From Amorphophallus konjac (taxonomy: Eukaryota; Streptophyta; Magnoliopsida; Alismatales; Araceae), in assembly GCA_022559845.1 (NCBI GenBank), contig CM040117.1, forward strand, positions 13,044,856 through 13,108,855: a stretch of DNA of 64,000 nt. Direction: 5' to 3'. Every line of letters starts with the position of its first letter. The stretch's first letter is position 1. The notes under the pieces are model-generated. The model searched no databases. It was not told the origin of the DNA and saw nothing but the letters and a program-made list of their open reading frames with translations. The position numbers and the translations under genes are program-made. Shown in pieces: positions 54,376-64,000 of this stretch.

Positions 54376-54465
54376 AGGACGAGGGTGAGGTAGAGAGCAG
54401 GAGAGAGGAGGGTGGAGGTGAGAGCTAGAGAGACTTGTACTCCTCCACCTGCATATCTTGTACTC

Positions 54466-54468
<3 letters not shown>

Positions 54469-54559
<91 letters not shown>
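54469..54559. repeat. (TA)n microsatellite
   Basis: About 90 bp of uninterrupted TA. Confidence 0.95.
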
Positions 54560-54563
<4 letters not shown>

Positions 54564-54755
54564 TTTTGATGTTACCTGAGTTTGTTGACTTAAGCACTCG
54601 TGTACTTGTTTTATCTCTTTCCTTTTTCCCCAGTGCCTGTAGTTCACACTTAAACAAACAGATTAATTCATCTGTTCGGCTTGGCCTCTTGCTCAATAAG
54701 TAAGGGGTTGTCATTGTTTTGACCTTGATGATGGGTCAAGGGGTCAAGCCTTTAA

Positions 54756-55910
54756 TTAACGAAGGCAAATAACAAAGATATAGGAGAATGCAACACGCAA
54801 GCAAGCATATGCAAACTTGGAATAAAAATGCCCACACAAGAATGCAAGAGGTATGAATGATTTCAGTTTTGTGAGGAGGTTTGAATCACCAAGAGATCCA
54901 ATGATATCTAAAGCCCACATGGAGAAAGGCCATGGGGAGGATATAGGATGGAGTGAAGAAGCAGGAAAATGAATTTTATCGGCGTGTAGTTGACACTTGA
55001 CACACCTCCGAACATAAATAGAACAGTCCTCTTCTAGAGTGGGCCAATAGAAGCCTAATCTAAAGATTTGCTTAGCTAGCATCAGGCTATTGACATGACC
55101 CCCACACACTCCCGAATATGCCTCTTCCACGACCTTCCAAGATTCGTCATCGTCGAGGCATCTAAGCAAAACTCCGGTGAGACCTCTTCTATAAAGCATA
55201 CCTCTAACCAGGGTACATCTCTGAGCAACTCTTCTAATGGCTTTCTTCTCTTCAGCCGTGGCCTCTTCAGGATAAGATTGATCTTGGCAATACTTGGCAA
55301 TCTCGTAATACCATGGCTTTTCTTCATCAGCCAGCTCTTCCTCTAGATCTAATAACATGATCTCCTTATTCTCGATGATTCCACCTTCCTTAACCTTCTT
55401 GAGCACCTCCTCCTTAATACTAAGGAAAGCTGGATCCTTGATAGCAGGAGTGAGACGCTTGTGAACGATGATTGAATGGAAGTCCCTTTCGGGGAGGAAA
55501 ACCAAAGAGGAAGCAAGGGAAGCGAGAGCATCAGCTAGAATGTTCTGACCTCGAGGAACATGGACGAAGATTAATTTGGTGAAAAGCTTGACATAAGCAG
55601 AAGCCAATTCCTAATAGGGTTTAAGTTTAGGATTGAGCGTGCGGCATTTGGTAAGCACTTGGCGAAGAATAAGCTGACTATCACCTACTATCCACAATTG
55701 GGTAACACTGAATTGATGAGCGGCCTACAGTCCAGCCAGAAGAGCCTCATACTCAGCTATATTATTTGTAACTGGAAATGCGAGCTGAGAGGCAAGCAGA
55801 ATAGTGATACCCTCAGGTGATAGAAGAACAATGCCGATCCCCTTTCTTTGTGAATTCCGAGCTCCATCAAAATGTAACGTCCACATCGGATTGGACTGAT
55901 CGATGGACAT
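54756..55910 (-). pseudogene. Z pol: second RNase H and truncated integrase
   Basis: 55725-55910 holds the start of the archaeal-type RNase H (LHFDGARNSQRKGIGIVLLS; NNIAEYEALLAGL). A stop and degenerate stretch follow. 55607-54756 resumes with GQNILADALASLASSL and continues to the integrase zinc region (CGGHVNSLMLAKQIF; RRCVKCQLHADKIH). The integrase breaks off near 54880 (after DIIGSLGDSN), before the second catalytic Asp. The deletion joins pol to sequence (54706-54740) resembling 24350-24385 of X. Confidence 0.8.
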
Positions 55911-56048
55911 TAGTTCCTCATCTGGAAACTCTGAGCGAACAAGGTCAAATCTAGGGAGAGGGTGATGAGCAAGATGTTCTGCTATGGCGTAGCCTTTAAT
56001 CGCTTTTTGCCGAATATAGATGATATCAAACTGAAAAAGGAAGCTTTG

Positions 56049-56504
56049 TCATCGTGCTAATCGATCAGTGAGGACATATTTTTCAAGGAGGAATTTGATC
56101 AGATTCATACGAGCTATAAGATGAACCTCGTGAGCTAAGAAATAATGCTTCAACTTCTGCACTACCCAGACCAAAGCTGCACAAGTCTTCTCCATAGCTG
56201 AGTATCTCTGCTCACAAGGGTTAAGAAGCTTGGACAAGTAGTAGGCTGCCCTCTCTTTTCCTTCCTCATCAACTTGCGCAAGGACAGCACCTACAGAGTC
56301 ATCCAGGATAGAAATATAAAGAATAAGTGGTTTTCCTAGAATTGGCAGCCTCAGGACAGGAGGGTTGGCCAAATAATCCTTTAGTCCGTCAAAGACTGCC
56401 TGACACTTATCATCCCAATTAAATTTGACTCCCGGTTTAGTAAGCTTGTGAAACGTCCTACACCTTTGTGAATGTTGGGAGACAAACCGGCGAATAAATT
56501 GCAA
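56049..56504 (-). pseudogene. Z pol: RT-linked RNase H
   Basis: 151 residues: MQFIRRFVSQHSQRCRTFHK, LILYISILDDSVGAVLAQVD and SAMEKTCAALVWVVQKLKHY. It ends at a stop (TDRLAR) where X continues RWQSFLSQFD. It lies in a different frame from the RT. Confidence 0.8.
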
Positions 56505-56519
56505 CCTCCTGATTAATCC

Positions 56520-58037
56520 TCGAACTTCCGTTCAAGTTCCTGAGAGGAGGCATATCTCTTATTGCCCTTGCCTTATTGAGATCAATCTCAATACCCCTTT
56601 TGCTGACTATAAATCTAAGCAATTTTCCTGATGAAACACCAAACACGCACTTCTTGGGATTCATCTTCAACTGATACTCCTGTGCTCTTTGCAAAACCTT
56701 GGCCAGAACCCCAGGATGCTCAATCCTTGTTCTTGATTTCACTACCAGGTCATCAACATACACCTCTATAAAAATATGGATTATGTCATGAAAAATAGCC
56801 ATCATGGCCCTTTGGTAAGTGGCTCCGGCATTCTTGAGCCCAAACGACATGACCACATAACAATAAGTTCCCCAAGGTGTAGTGAATGGGGTTTTATCCT
56901 TATCTTCCTCAGCCAAGCGGATTTGATTGTAACCAGAGAAGCCATCCATAAAAGAGAAGGTCTCATATCCTGCCGTATTATCAATTAACACGTCTATGTG
57001 AGGGAGGGGGAAGTCATCCTTAGGACACGCGCGGTTAAGGTCCCGGAAGTCTATGCAAATTCTGACTCTTCCATCCTTCTTCATTATCGGGACAATGTTA
57101 GCCACCCAATTGGGATAGAGTACGACTCTAATAAATCTGGCCTTATGAAGCTTGTCGACCTCTTCTTTCATCTTTAATACCATGTGAGGGTGGAAACGTC
57201 TCAACCGTTGCTTGACCGGGACGGATCCTGGCTTAAGTGTGAGATGGTGTTCAACAAGCGCAGGGTCCAGACCCGGCATACCTTCATAACTCCATGCAAA
57301 CGTGTCTTTGCATTCTCGAAGAACTTGAATGAGCGCCTCTTCTTCAGAGGGCGGCAAGTTTTTACTGATGAGGATAATCCTACGGTTTTCCTTGGTACCC
57401 AGATTGATCTCTTTGTTGGGTTCTTCTACTGAGGTTGATGGTTCATCGAACCTCCTCATGCCACTAGCAAAAGCATCAATCTCGTCCTCATATTCTTCGT
57501 AATCTTCATCCCTCTCTTTAATAGGGTCTTCATCATTCATAATCTCATAAACACCAAACCCTTCATCGGTAGAGCACACATCCTCACATTCCAAATCCGG
57601 CAGAAGTATCGGATCCTCTAGAAACTTGGGAAGAGCTAAACATGCCCGGCATCTTCTAACTAGATCTAGTAAGAACCTACAGGGAATCTGTCTACCCTCG
57701 GCCTTCTTATGAGCATCTACCCCAAGACTCTTAGAAGAGGAAGAGGGAGAGGAACAAGATGACAAACTAGATGAACTACCCTGACCTAGAGAAGGGGAAG
57801 AAGACGCGGTGGATACAAGAGAAGATACAGGAAGATCCTCCTCATCAGAGGAGAAAAGGAGATCCACTAATGAACCTTGAAAGAGCGGCCCTTGGATCGG
57901 GACACACTCTTGAGCAAGATAAGAGGTCTCTTCAATAGAGATGGAAGATTGGAAAGTTTGAATTTTGGCATTTTTTTTCATTCTCAAGAATAAAAAAATG
58001 AGAGGAAGGGGTAGGAGGTGGTGTTGAAAGTGAAAGA
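56520..58037 (-). pseudogene. Z pol: reverse transcriptase, 5' side cut by a copia insertion
   Basis: The frame 57987-56458 encodes an acidic/Ser-rich linker, then RT: GLDPALVEHHLTLKPG, NWVANIVPIMKKDGRV, CIDFRDLNRACPKDD, SFGLKNAGATYQRAM, catalytic VYVDDLVVKS and LLRFIVSKRGIEID. It goes out of frame near 56520. The Met of the usual MPFGLKNAG is kept but the Pro is Ser. Upstream pol and gag of Z lie beyond the copia element that begins at 58038. An A-run at about 57970 matches the one before the X RT. Confidence 0.85.
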
Positions 58038-61023
58038 TGTTGGCCCAGACTAGATGGCAGACAAGAAGGGGGGTTGAATTGTCCCCTTGACCTAGATGGC
58101 GGATTTAAAAAATTCTCTTAACTGACCACGGTGGAATTAAAAACAACTGTTTGATTAGCCTAAACACATATGAGATTTAACAGGTCCTCTCAATCTTTCC
58201 GATCTCACTCGTAATAACAATGCAAATGTTAGAGAAAATTATGCCTAGTACGAATAACAGAAGTAGCAGTGTGCAGTGGTGTAGTGAGTAAAAATCTATT
58301 AAACTAACCTATGAAGCGAGATAGAAGAAAGGGACAAACACACAGGCAATCACAAAGGACACGGAGATTTTTAGGTGGTTCGGGACCACAAGGGCTCCCT
58401 ACGTCCACCCCTCACCCAACCGGGTGTGGCTTCACTACACGCTACCGAAGTAGCAACCCGGGGATGAACCCCAACCACACACACACACGCTGCTTCCGCA
58501 GCAATATCCACACACGGGGAAAATCCCCCAACAAGCTGCCACTGCAGCACACACACCCACACACAAAATCGGGGAACACGCCCCAGACACTAAATCCACA
58601 CGGAGTCACCGCTCCGTCAAAACACAACAACACACGGGGAGCATTTCCCCACAATAAACCCACACATGCGGAGATACAACTCTGCCCACACACAAATGTT
58701 CTTAGTTTAATGAAGAGAAAAGATATACAATAAACCCTCAACCATCTATCTATGTTGAAATGAACAAATAGAGATGAATCATCAAGAGAAACAAGATCAA
58801 GAATGTCTTCTCTTAGGTTGGAGGCCGATAGAAGATGCTTCGTTGGTTCCACACGAGAGGAAGAAGAGACTCGAGGTAAATCGAGCCACCGGTGCTTTCT
58901 CCTTGAAGAACCGATCACGGATCTAGCATTAGAAGCTTGAGAATGGATGTAGATCTTGAATCCTTGCTCTATTCAACCTCTCCTCAACTCTGGCCGCCCT
59001 TTCCCTTCTTTCCCTGCAAGAACAGATAGAGAAATTAGAGCATCATCTATTTTTTTCTTCCAAATTCGCAACTTATATATAGCCCCATGATAGAATGATG
59101 AAAAGACCATATTGCCCTTGCAAAACCCTAACAAATCCACCCTAATATGTTCATTAGTAACTCAAAGGTATTAGTTTAAAATTTTAGCCCAATCGGAGGT
59201 CATTTGGATGGGTTTCGGCAATTTACGAAAAAGCCACGCGGACTTGCGAAACAGGGGGGGTCGACCCACTTTCAGAGGGGGGTCGACCCATCTACACCCA
59301 GAAGCTATTTTTTAACATATTTTACAGGGGGGTCGACCCACTTTGTGAGGGGGGTCGACCCACTTTCAGACAGGGTGCTGAAAACACCCTGTTTAGCCCA
59401 GGGGATGACCCATTGAGCATGGGGGGTCGACCCACTGACCTAGGAACATGATAAAAAGGTTTCTAAACCAATCCTAATGTTCTAAGCATGCAACCCAATA
59501 AATTAAAACATGAATTGCATTAAAAAGTAAATTCTTACCTTGTCATTCATGATTTTGAGAGCACAACCTGAAAAACTCAAAAACTTCATCTTCATGATTC
59601 ATGAAACACATTTAATCTAATAATACCTCATAGAAGGTGTTCATAAAACAACCCACACAATTTCCCAAAGCTTAAATCACTAGAACATGAGAGCCAATGG
59701 AAGAACCCTTCAATTATTCAATCCTAGAAGGAACCCATTCATGAATGCCAACCTTAAATCATATATGAGTGATATGCATGATAATAAGTGATGTGCATGA
59801 GAATTCATTCTAAACCCGAATGGCATCAATTTATGTCCAACCAAAAATCATTCCTCCTCATTCAACATGTAAATCAAATGACTATGCATTGAAAACAATA
59901 TGTTAGCATCAAACACATCATTTTCACAATAAGAGCAAACTTCCCACTTGAAATGCAGTCAATATAAGTCAAGTGCATGAAAGAGGGATTTTGACCCCAA
60001 TCAAAACACTATGAATATGATCCACATTGTATATGCATGAAACTGAATGTATAGACTTGGAAACTTGAAGGCACAAGACAATGTATAGACTTGGTAGAAG
60101 GCCAACGTATAGACTTGGAAGATAGAAGCCCAATGTATAGACTTTGAACTATGAAGGCCAATGTATAGACTTGATGTGTGAAGGCCAATGTATAGACTTG
60201 GTGGCCAAATGCCAATGTATAGACTTGATGGCCAAAGGCCAATGTACATACTTTGATTCCAAAAGGCAATGTGTAGACTTGGAGGATGAAGGCCAATGTA
60301 TGGACTTGGCTGATGAAGGCCAATGTACAGACTTTGAAATATAAAGCCCAATGCAATAAAAAACCAATGCAATCCAATGCATGTCAATAATATGCATGAA
60401 GGCCTAGTCATCATTTTACCAATGAAAAATATCATGTATGAAATACATCAAGAGACCAAGGTCAATGCATATGATCCAAGGTCTAAGAATTTGAACCAAT
60501 CATCAAAAGTGAGGTTGACTTCACAAAGCACATTTTCCATCTAAAGATGCATGAAACTGAATGTATAGACTTGGAAACTTGAAGGCACAAGATAATGTAT
60601 AGAGTTGGTAGAAGGCCAACGTATAGACTTGGCTGATGAAGGCCAATGTACAGACTTTGAAATATAAAGTCCAATGCAACAAAAAACCAATGCAATCCAA
60701 TGCATGTCAATAATATGCATGAAGGCCTAGTCATCATTTTACCAATGAAAAACATCATGTATGAAATACATCAAGAGACCAAGGTCAATGCATATGATCC
60801 AAGGTCTAAGAATTTGAACCAATCATCAAAAGTGAGGTTGACTTCACAAAGCACATTTTCCATCTAAAGAAGTTATCCACCAAGCATCCAAACCTGCAAA
60901 ATAAGATATTGCGACATAAGCTCCAAAGTGATCAGTGAGTATTTTTTACAATACTTACACACAATATATAGTTATCATCAAAACCATTGTCAAAGACAAC
61001 GAGGGGATGCACAGAACCCAACA
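58038..61023 (-). repeat. 3' LTR of Cop3
   Basis: 2986 bp, minus-strand ends TGTTGGGTTCTG...GGGCCAACA. TATA (CTATATATAAG on the minus strand) at about 59073-59082. Contents: a CACACA-rich R/U5 part (58320-58700) with TTTTTAGGTGGTTCGG, GGTCGACCCAC repeats (59258-59430) and a TGTATAGACTTGG array (60045-60640). Confidence 0.8.
60032..60870 (+). repeat. Direct duplication within the Cop3 LTR
   Basis: The segment starting GCATGAAACTGAATGTATAG near 60035 recurs near 60550 and runs to CATTTTCCATCTAAAG. The second unit is about 200 bp shorter because it has fewer TGTATAGACTT words. Confidence 0.8.
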
Positions 61024-61025
61024 AT

Positions 61026-61039
61026 CTCCCCCTTTTTGA
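61026..61039 (-). promoter_or_regulatory. Polypurine tract of Cop3
   Basis: The minus strand reads AAAAAGGGGGAGA just before the LTR start, matching the Cop1 tract at 7537-7549. Confidence 0.85.
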
Positions 61040-63052
61040 TGATGACAATATATTGTGACAATGTTAAAGTTCTCTCCCCCTTTGTCATTAGCAAAAAAAA
61101 TGGGGGACTTAGGGAATAGATATGAAAATTCAAAAAGTAGAGCACGAACCCAGCAATACACCTACCATGAGAGAAAGGTGTGTAAACTAAGAAGCAATCA
61201 AAAGTGTGGAATTTGATGTGCAATCAGGAGACGTGTGAAATAGTTACAAAAGCTCAATTTTTGTAAATTTTTGTTTTATGTTTAACAAAATATGCACAAG
61301 TGGCATAAGGTAACTATATGCAAAATCTGAAAATTGAGTTATGCACAGAGTGTATTGTGCTAGAAGAGCACATTATTCTTCCCCATTTGTCAAGAGCAAA
61401 AACCAACCGACAATGGGTTATTGAACCTGTTATATACACGTATAGCCTAAAGATGCATGTATGCAAACTTAAATGTGAAATGAAGTATGCAAGCAAGCAA
61501 ACAAGCAAGCATGCATTGGAGTTAAGCACACAAACAATACTATAGCTCCCCTTTAATGGGGTAAGGGGATAGCAAAAGAACAGTTCATTCAGAATCAAAA
61601 TGTGAGATATGAACCATAATCAAAAAAGGTAGTGCATTCATATATGCAAGGTACTACATAAGCCATGATAAGAACAAATTCAAGATATACAATCATCACA
61701 AACATACCCAATTGAAATTTATGTAAATGAGCAATGAACTTCAAGTTTATATGGATATTAGCAGAGTTTCTAGAAAACACTAGAGGGTTATTTCCTTCCT
61801 ACACTTCTATTTTGATCCTCGACTATTGATAGCTTCGCTCAACCCCTTTTTATTTTTTCTTTTTATTGGATTTCACTGTTCAGCGCGAGTCACCTCATGT
61901 GTCTCAATGGGGTTTCCCGGCTTACTAGGATTCATCACAAAATGTGGATTTTATTTCACCTTTCGACGCGAGTTTTCTCATTTATTTCAGTGGGGATTCC
62001 CGGCTACTCAGTTAGACATACCACTTATTTAACATGCGGGGTAGGCAACTTTTTCCTCACGATTCTCTCAATTTTCATGTAGAAATTTGTTTCCCATGAA
62101 GTGTTAAAAAGAATTTCTGAAATCCTTATCAATCAAAGTCATATGCATCATTTTGGAATAATGTATGGGTAATTACTTTGGATGTAGAAAATGAATTTGC
62201 CTATACACAGTTATGACTCCCCCTAAATGTATGCACAGTTGAAATGAATCATCCTCCTTTGTATATGTCACAATTCACAAATGATCAAAATCACTGTATT
62301 TTATATAGCAAGGAGGTGAGGTCTTAAAAGATTTGCAAGGAATTGTGTTCTAAAATTATATACATGCATTCAAGCAAGGATATAGCAAACTATTCAAACA
62401 AAGTGATTTTCGGTACGCGGCGGGGAACATAGGTCCGAAGACCACCATCACGCATAGTGAGAGCTTCCGGCTAGATATAATCCAACCTTCCACAAACACT
62501 ATTTTATATACCGAAAAATCATAGCAATCAAGCACACGAATATGAATATGCAAATGTATGCAAGCAAGTGCAAATGTATGCAAGTGAGGATGTATATGAT
62601 ATGTGCAGCATGTTTTATGCAACTTAAGCATGTGATCTATGTATGCACAAGTGAGTGATTATTTACAAAAAGTAAGTAAGAGTTTGAAAACTCTATGCAC
62701 AATGAGAAGCATTCAAACCAAATTTTATTTACAAGAGTTGATTATAAGTGTGAAAACACTTTATGAGAAGAGTAAAGCATTTGAAGATAGAATTTATTCA
62801 CATGGAGTGAAAATAGAAGTGATCAAGTCATTCTGACATGGAACTCAAAGATTCTCAAGATTTCCAAAAGATACCATAACCAGTGAACCAAGTTGGAAGC
62901 ATTTTTCTCAATACATAAATTTTACCTTTTTCAGATTTTTTAAAGAGAACCAAGTGAGACAAAGTTTCAAAACAAATCATTTTCTTCCTCACCTTGAGAT
63001 CCCAATGTTTATTAATTTCTTCGACCTCAAGGTATCCCTGCAAAATAGATTC
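61040..63052 (-). other. Cop3 non-coding internal region
   Basis: About 2 kb of AT-rich sequence; no pol motif seen. It corresponds in position to 5252-7536 of Cop1. Further GGGGGAG-like tracts occur on the minus strand near 61075 and 62215. Confidence 0.5.
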
Positions 63053-64000
63053 TCAAGTTGGATGTTTGGGTACCCAAACCATCTTGGGTCCCGAGGGGTT
63101 AGTCCTAATATGAACAAATGTATTTTTCTTATTTTTCCTTTCATACCACTCATCATCGATTTTCATTGTGGAACAATCATCCATAGAATGACCATTCTCA
63201 CCACAGTAATGGCAGTAGAAAGATTTTCTTTTCATGGATAATTTCTCATCATTTTTCATTAAGGAACAATTATCCATCATGTGTCCTTGTTCACCACAAT
63301 AATAATATGAAAAGTTCTTGATGGCAAACCATTCATCATCATCTTTCTTAACGAAGTAATTTTCAAAGACATGACCATGTAACCCACAATAGTAACAATG
63401 AGTGTTGAGGTTTTTCATTCTGGATTTCTCATGATCTTTGGAACCAATATCATTTTCCACTCTAGATTTCAAAGCCACCTCATCATCAAACTTCATTAAA
63501 AGGCAATCATACATTTCATGGCCAAATTTGCCACAATAGTCACAAAAGACATTCCTTCTTTTTCTTGGTGCATGAACATGTTTAACGATTGAAGCCTTTT
63601 CATGCACATAAGAGCATTCAACAACATCTTTTTATTTTTCATTTTCTTTATCACACGAATACAAAGATTTATTTAAGGTCTTGATTTCATTTTGTAGATT
63701 CAAGATTTGTAAATGAGAATTGGTAATCTCTTGTTCACATGAAACAATTTTCTCATTTAACAATGAATTGACGGTTTTGTAACTTGCGACATCTTGTTCT
63801 AGAACATGAGAATTTTGATGATCATCATAATCACACTTTTTCCTTTTTCAACCTTTTCAAGATTTTTCAATCTACTCTCAAGCAATGAAATTTGAATCAA
63901 CAAAGCACTATTTTCATTTTGGAGTTTTTCAAATGAACTTTTGTTCATAGAAGTGTGTTTAAGTTCATTCATTTGAAAATTCGTATTTTCACCAACCATT
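63053..64000 (-). pseudogene. Cop3 gag, partial, four zinc knuckles (two damaged)
   Basis: 63607-63053 encodes 184 residues with CDYCGKFGHEMYDC, CYYCGLHGHVFENY (last Cys lost), YYYCGEQGHMMDNC (first Cys lost) and CHYCGENGHSMDDC, and ends GPKMVWVPKHPT, like the Cop1 gag. Upstream, after a TAA near 63632, the same frame is a coiled coil (LNEKIVSCEQEITNSHLQIL) matching the Cop1 IISCEEDLTNSELKI. A further frameshift lies near 63835 and the coiled coil continues to the window edge. The N-terminal gag domain is outside the window. Confidence 0.75.

Larger units (their letters stand above)
11948..58037 (-). mobile_element. Z: older Tat-lineage element hosting X
   Basis: Inferred from the minus-strand pol (54756-58037) and the adjoining antisense PMD and DUF7745-like genes, the same gene set as in X. 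The X insertion (14699-52332) is not part of it. No LTR of Z is visible; both ends are hidden by copia insertions. Confidence 0.55.
58038..64000 (-). mobile_element. Cop3: copia-type gag-bearing retrotransposon, partial
   Basis: The 3' LTR is 58038-61023, followed by a polypurine tract and an internal region with gag-like coding sequence reaching the window end. The layout (LTR of about 3 kb, about 2 kb non-coding, multi-knuckle gag) mirrors Cop1. The 5' bases beside the LTR are AAAGA (58033-58037); the matching copy would lie outside the window. Confidence 0.75.

Noticed and set aside
54168..54714. Open frames with long Ile-Tyr runs on both strands
   Set aside because: They are translations of the (TA)n microsatellite, not genes.
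59250..59440. GTCGAC sites as possible cloning scars
   Set aside because: They are degenerate, many, and occur in two separate LTRs at similar positions; a natural repeat is more likely.

Overview
The window is a block of nested LTR retrotransposons from a plant nuclear genome, almost certainly an angiosperm with a large, repeat-rich genome. The signs are plant tRNA-Met primer sites (TGGTATCAGAGC), Ty3/gypsy Tat-type polyproteins with two RNase H domains and a G-patch, a chromodomain-type Ty3 element, Ty1/copia gag proteins with zinc knuckles, and intron-containing plant mobile domain (PMD) genes. I see no ordinary single-copy host gene and no RNA gene. The species cannot be named from the sequence.

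Layout, oldest to youngest. (1) The oldest layer is a minus-strand Tat element, called Z here. Its pol lies at 54756-58037. Antisense to it, on the + strand, are two captured PMD/DUF7745-like genes: a truncated one at 11948-12562 and a multi-exon PMD gene whose exons run from 13275 to about 54375. (2) A 37.6-kb minus-strand Tat insertion, X (14699-52332), interrupts exon 2 of that PMD gene. It has outer LTRs at 14699-16427 and 50605-52332 and a perfect 5-bp target duplication, CCCGG. X has the order LTR, internal B, a different LTR (Y, 40903-42991), internal A, LTR. Internal B has gag, then an in-frame TAG, then an unknown ORF, and no pol. Internal A has gag, protease, G-patch, RT, two RNase H domains and integrase (25464-33464), plus its own antisense pair of genes (PMD at 17679-20635, DUF7745-like at 22629-23773). 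(3) A very young chromovirus-type element (33778-40266, TSD GTAAA, LTRs differing at about two positions) sits in the gag leader of internal A. It keeps gag and the integrase tail with chromodomain but has no RT. (4) Ty1/copia insertions flank the block: a gag-only element at 1-10476 (5' LTR cut by the window edge), an LTR fragment at 10477-11947 (minus) inside the truncated DUF7745-like gene, and a minus-strand gag-bearing element from 58038 past the window end, inserted in Z pol.

How it works together. Internal A of X encodes the main machinery, though broken by point stops and frameshifts. Cop1, internal B and the chromovirus lack pol and would need enzymes in trans; the chromovirus, with near-identical LTRs, must have been mobilised recently. 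The antisense PMD genes are notable because the host PMD proteins MAIN and MAIL1 act in transposon silencing.

Most unusual signals: a roughly 69-bp tandem array in the Cop1 LTR in which hairpin stems change sequence but keep pairing; pervasive TAACGGTC...GACCGTTA paired motifs in the Tat elements; an AAGTCTATACATT phrase repeated in three unrelated element types, always in the element's sense direction; GGTCGACC palindrome clusters at matching U3 positions of two copia LTRs; and the gag-TAG-ORF2 module in X.
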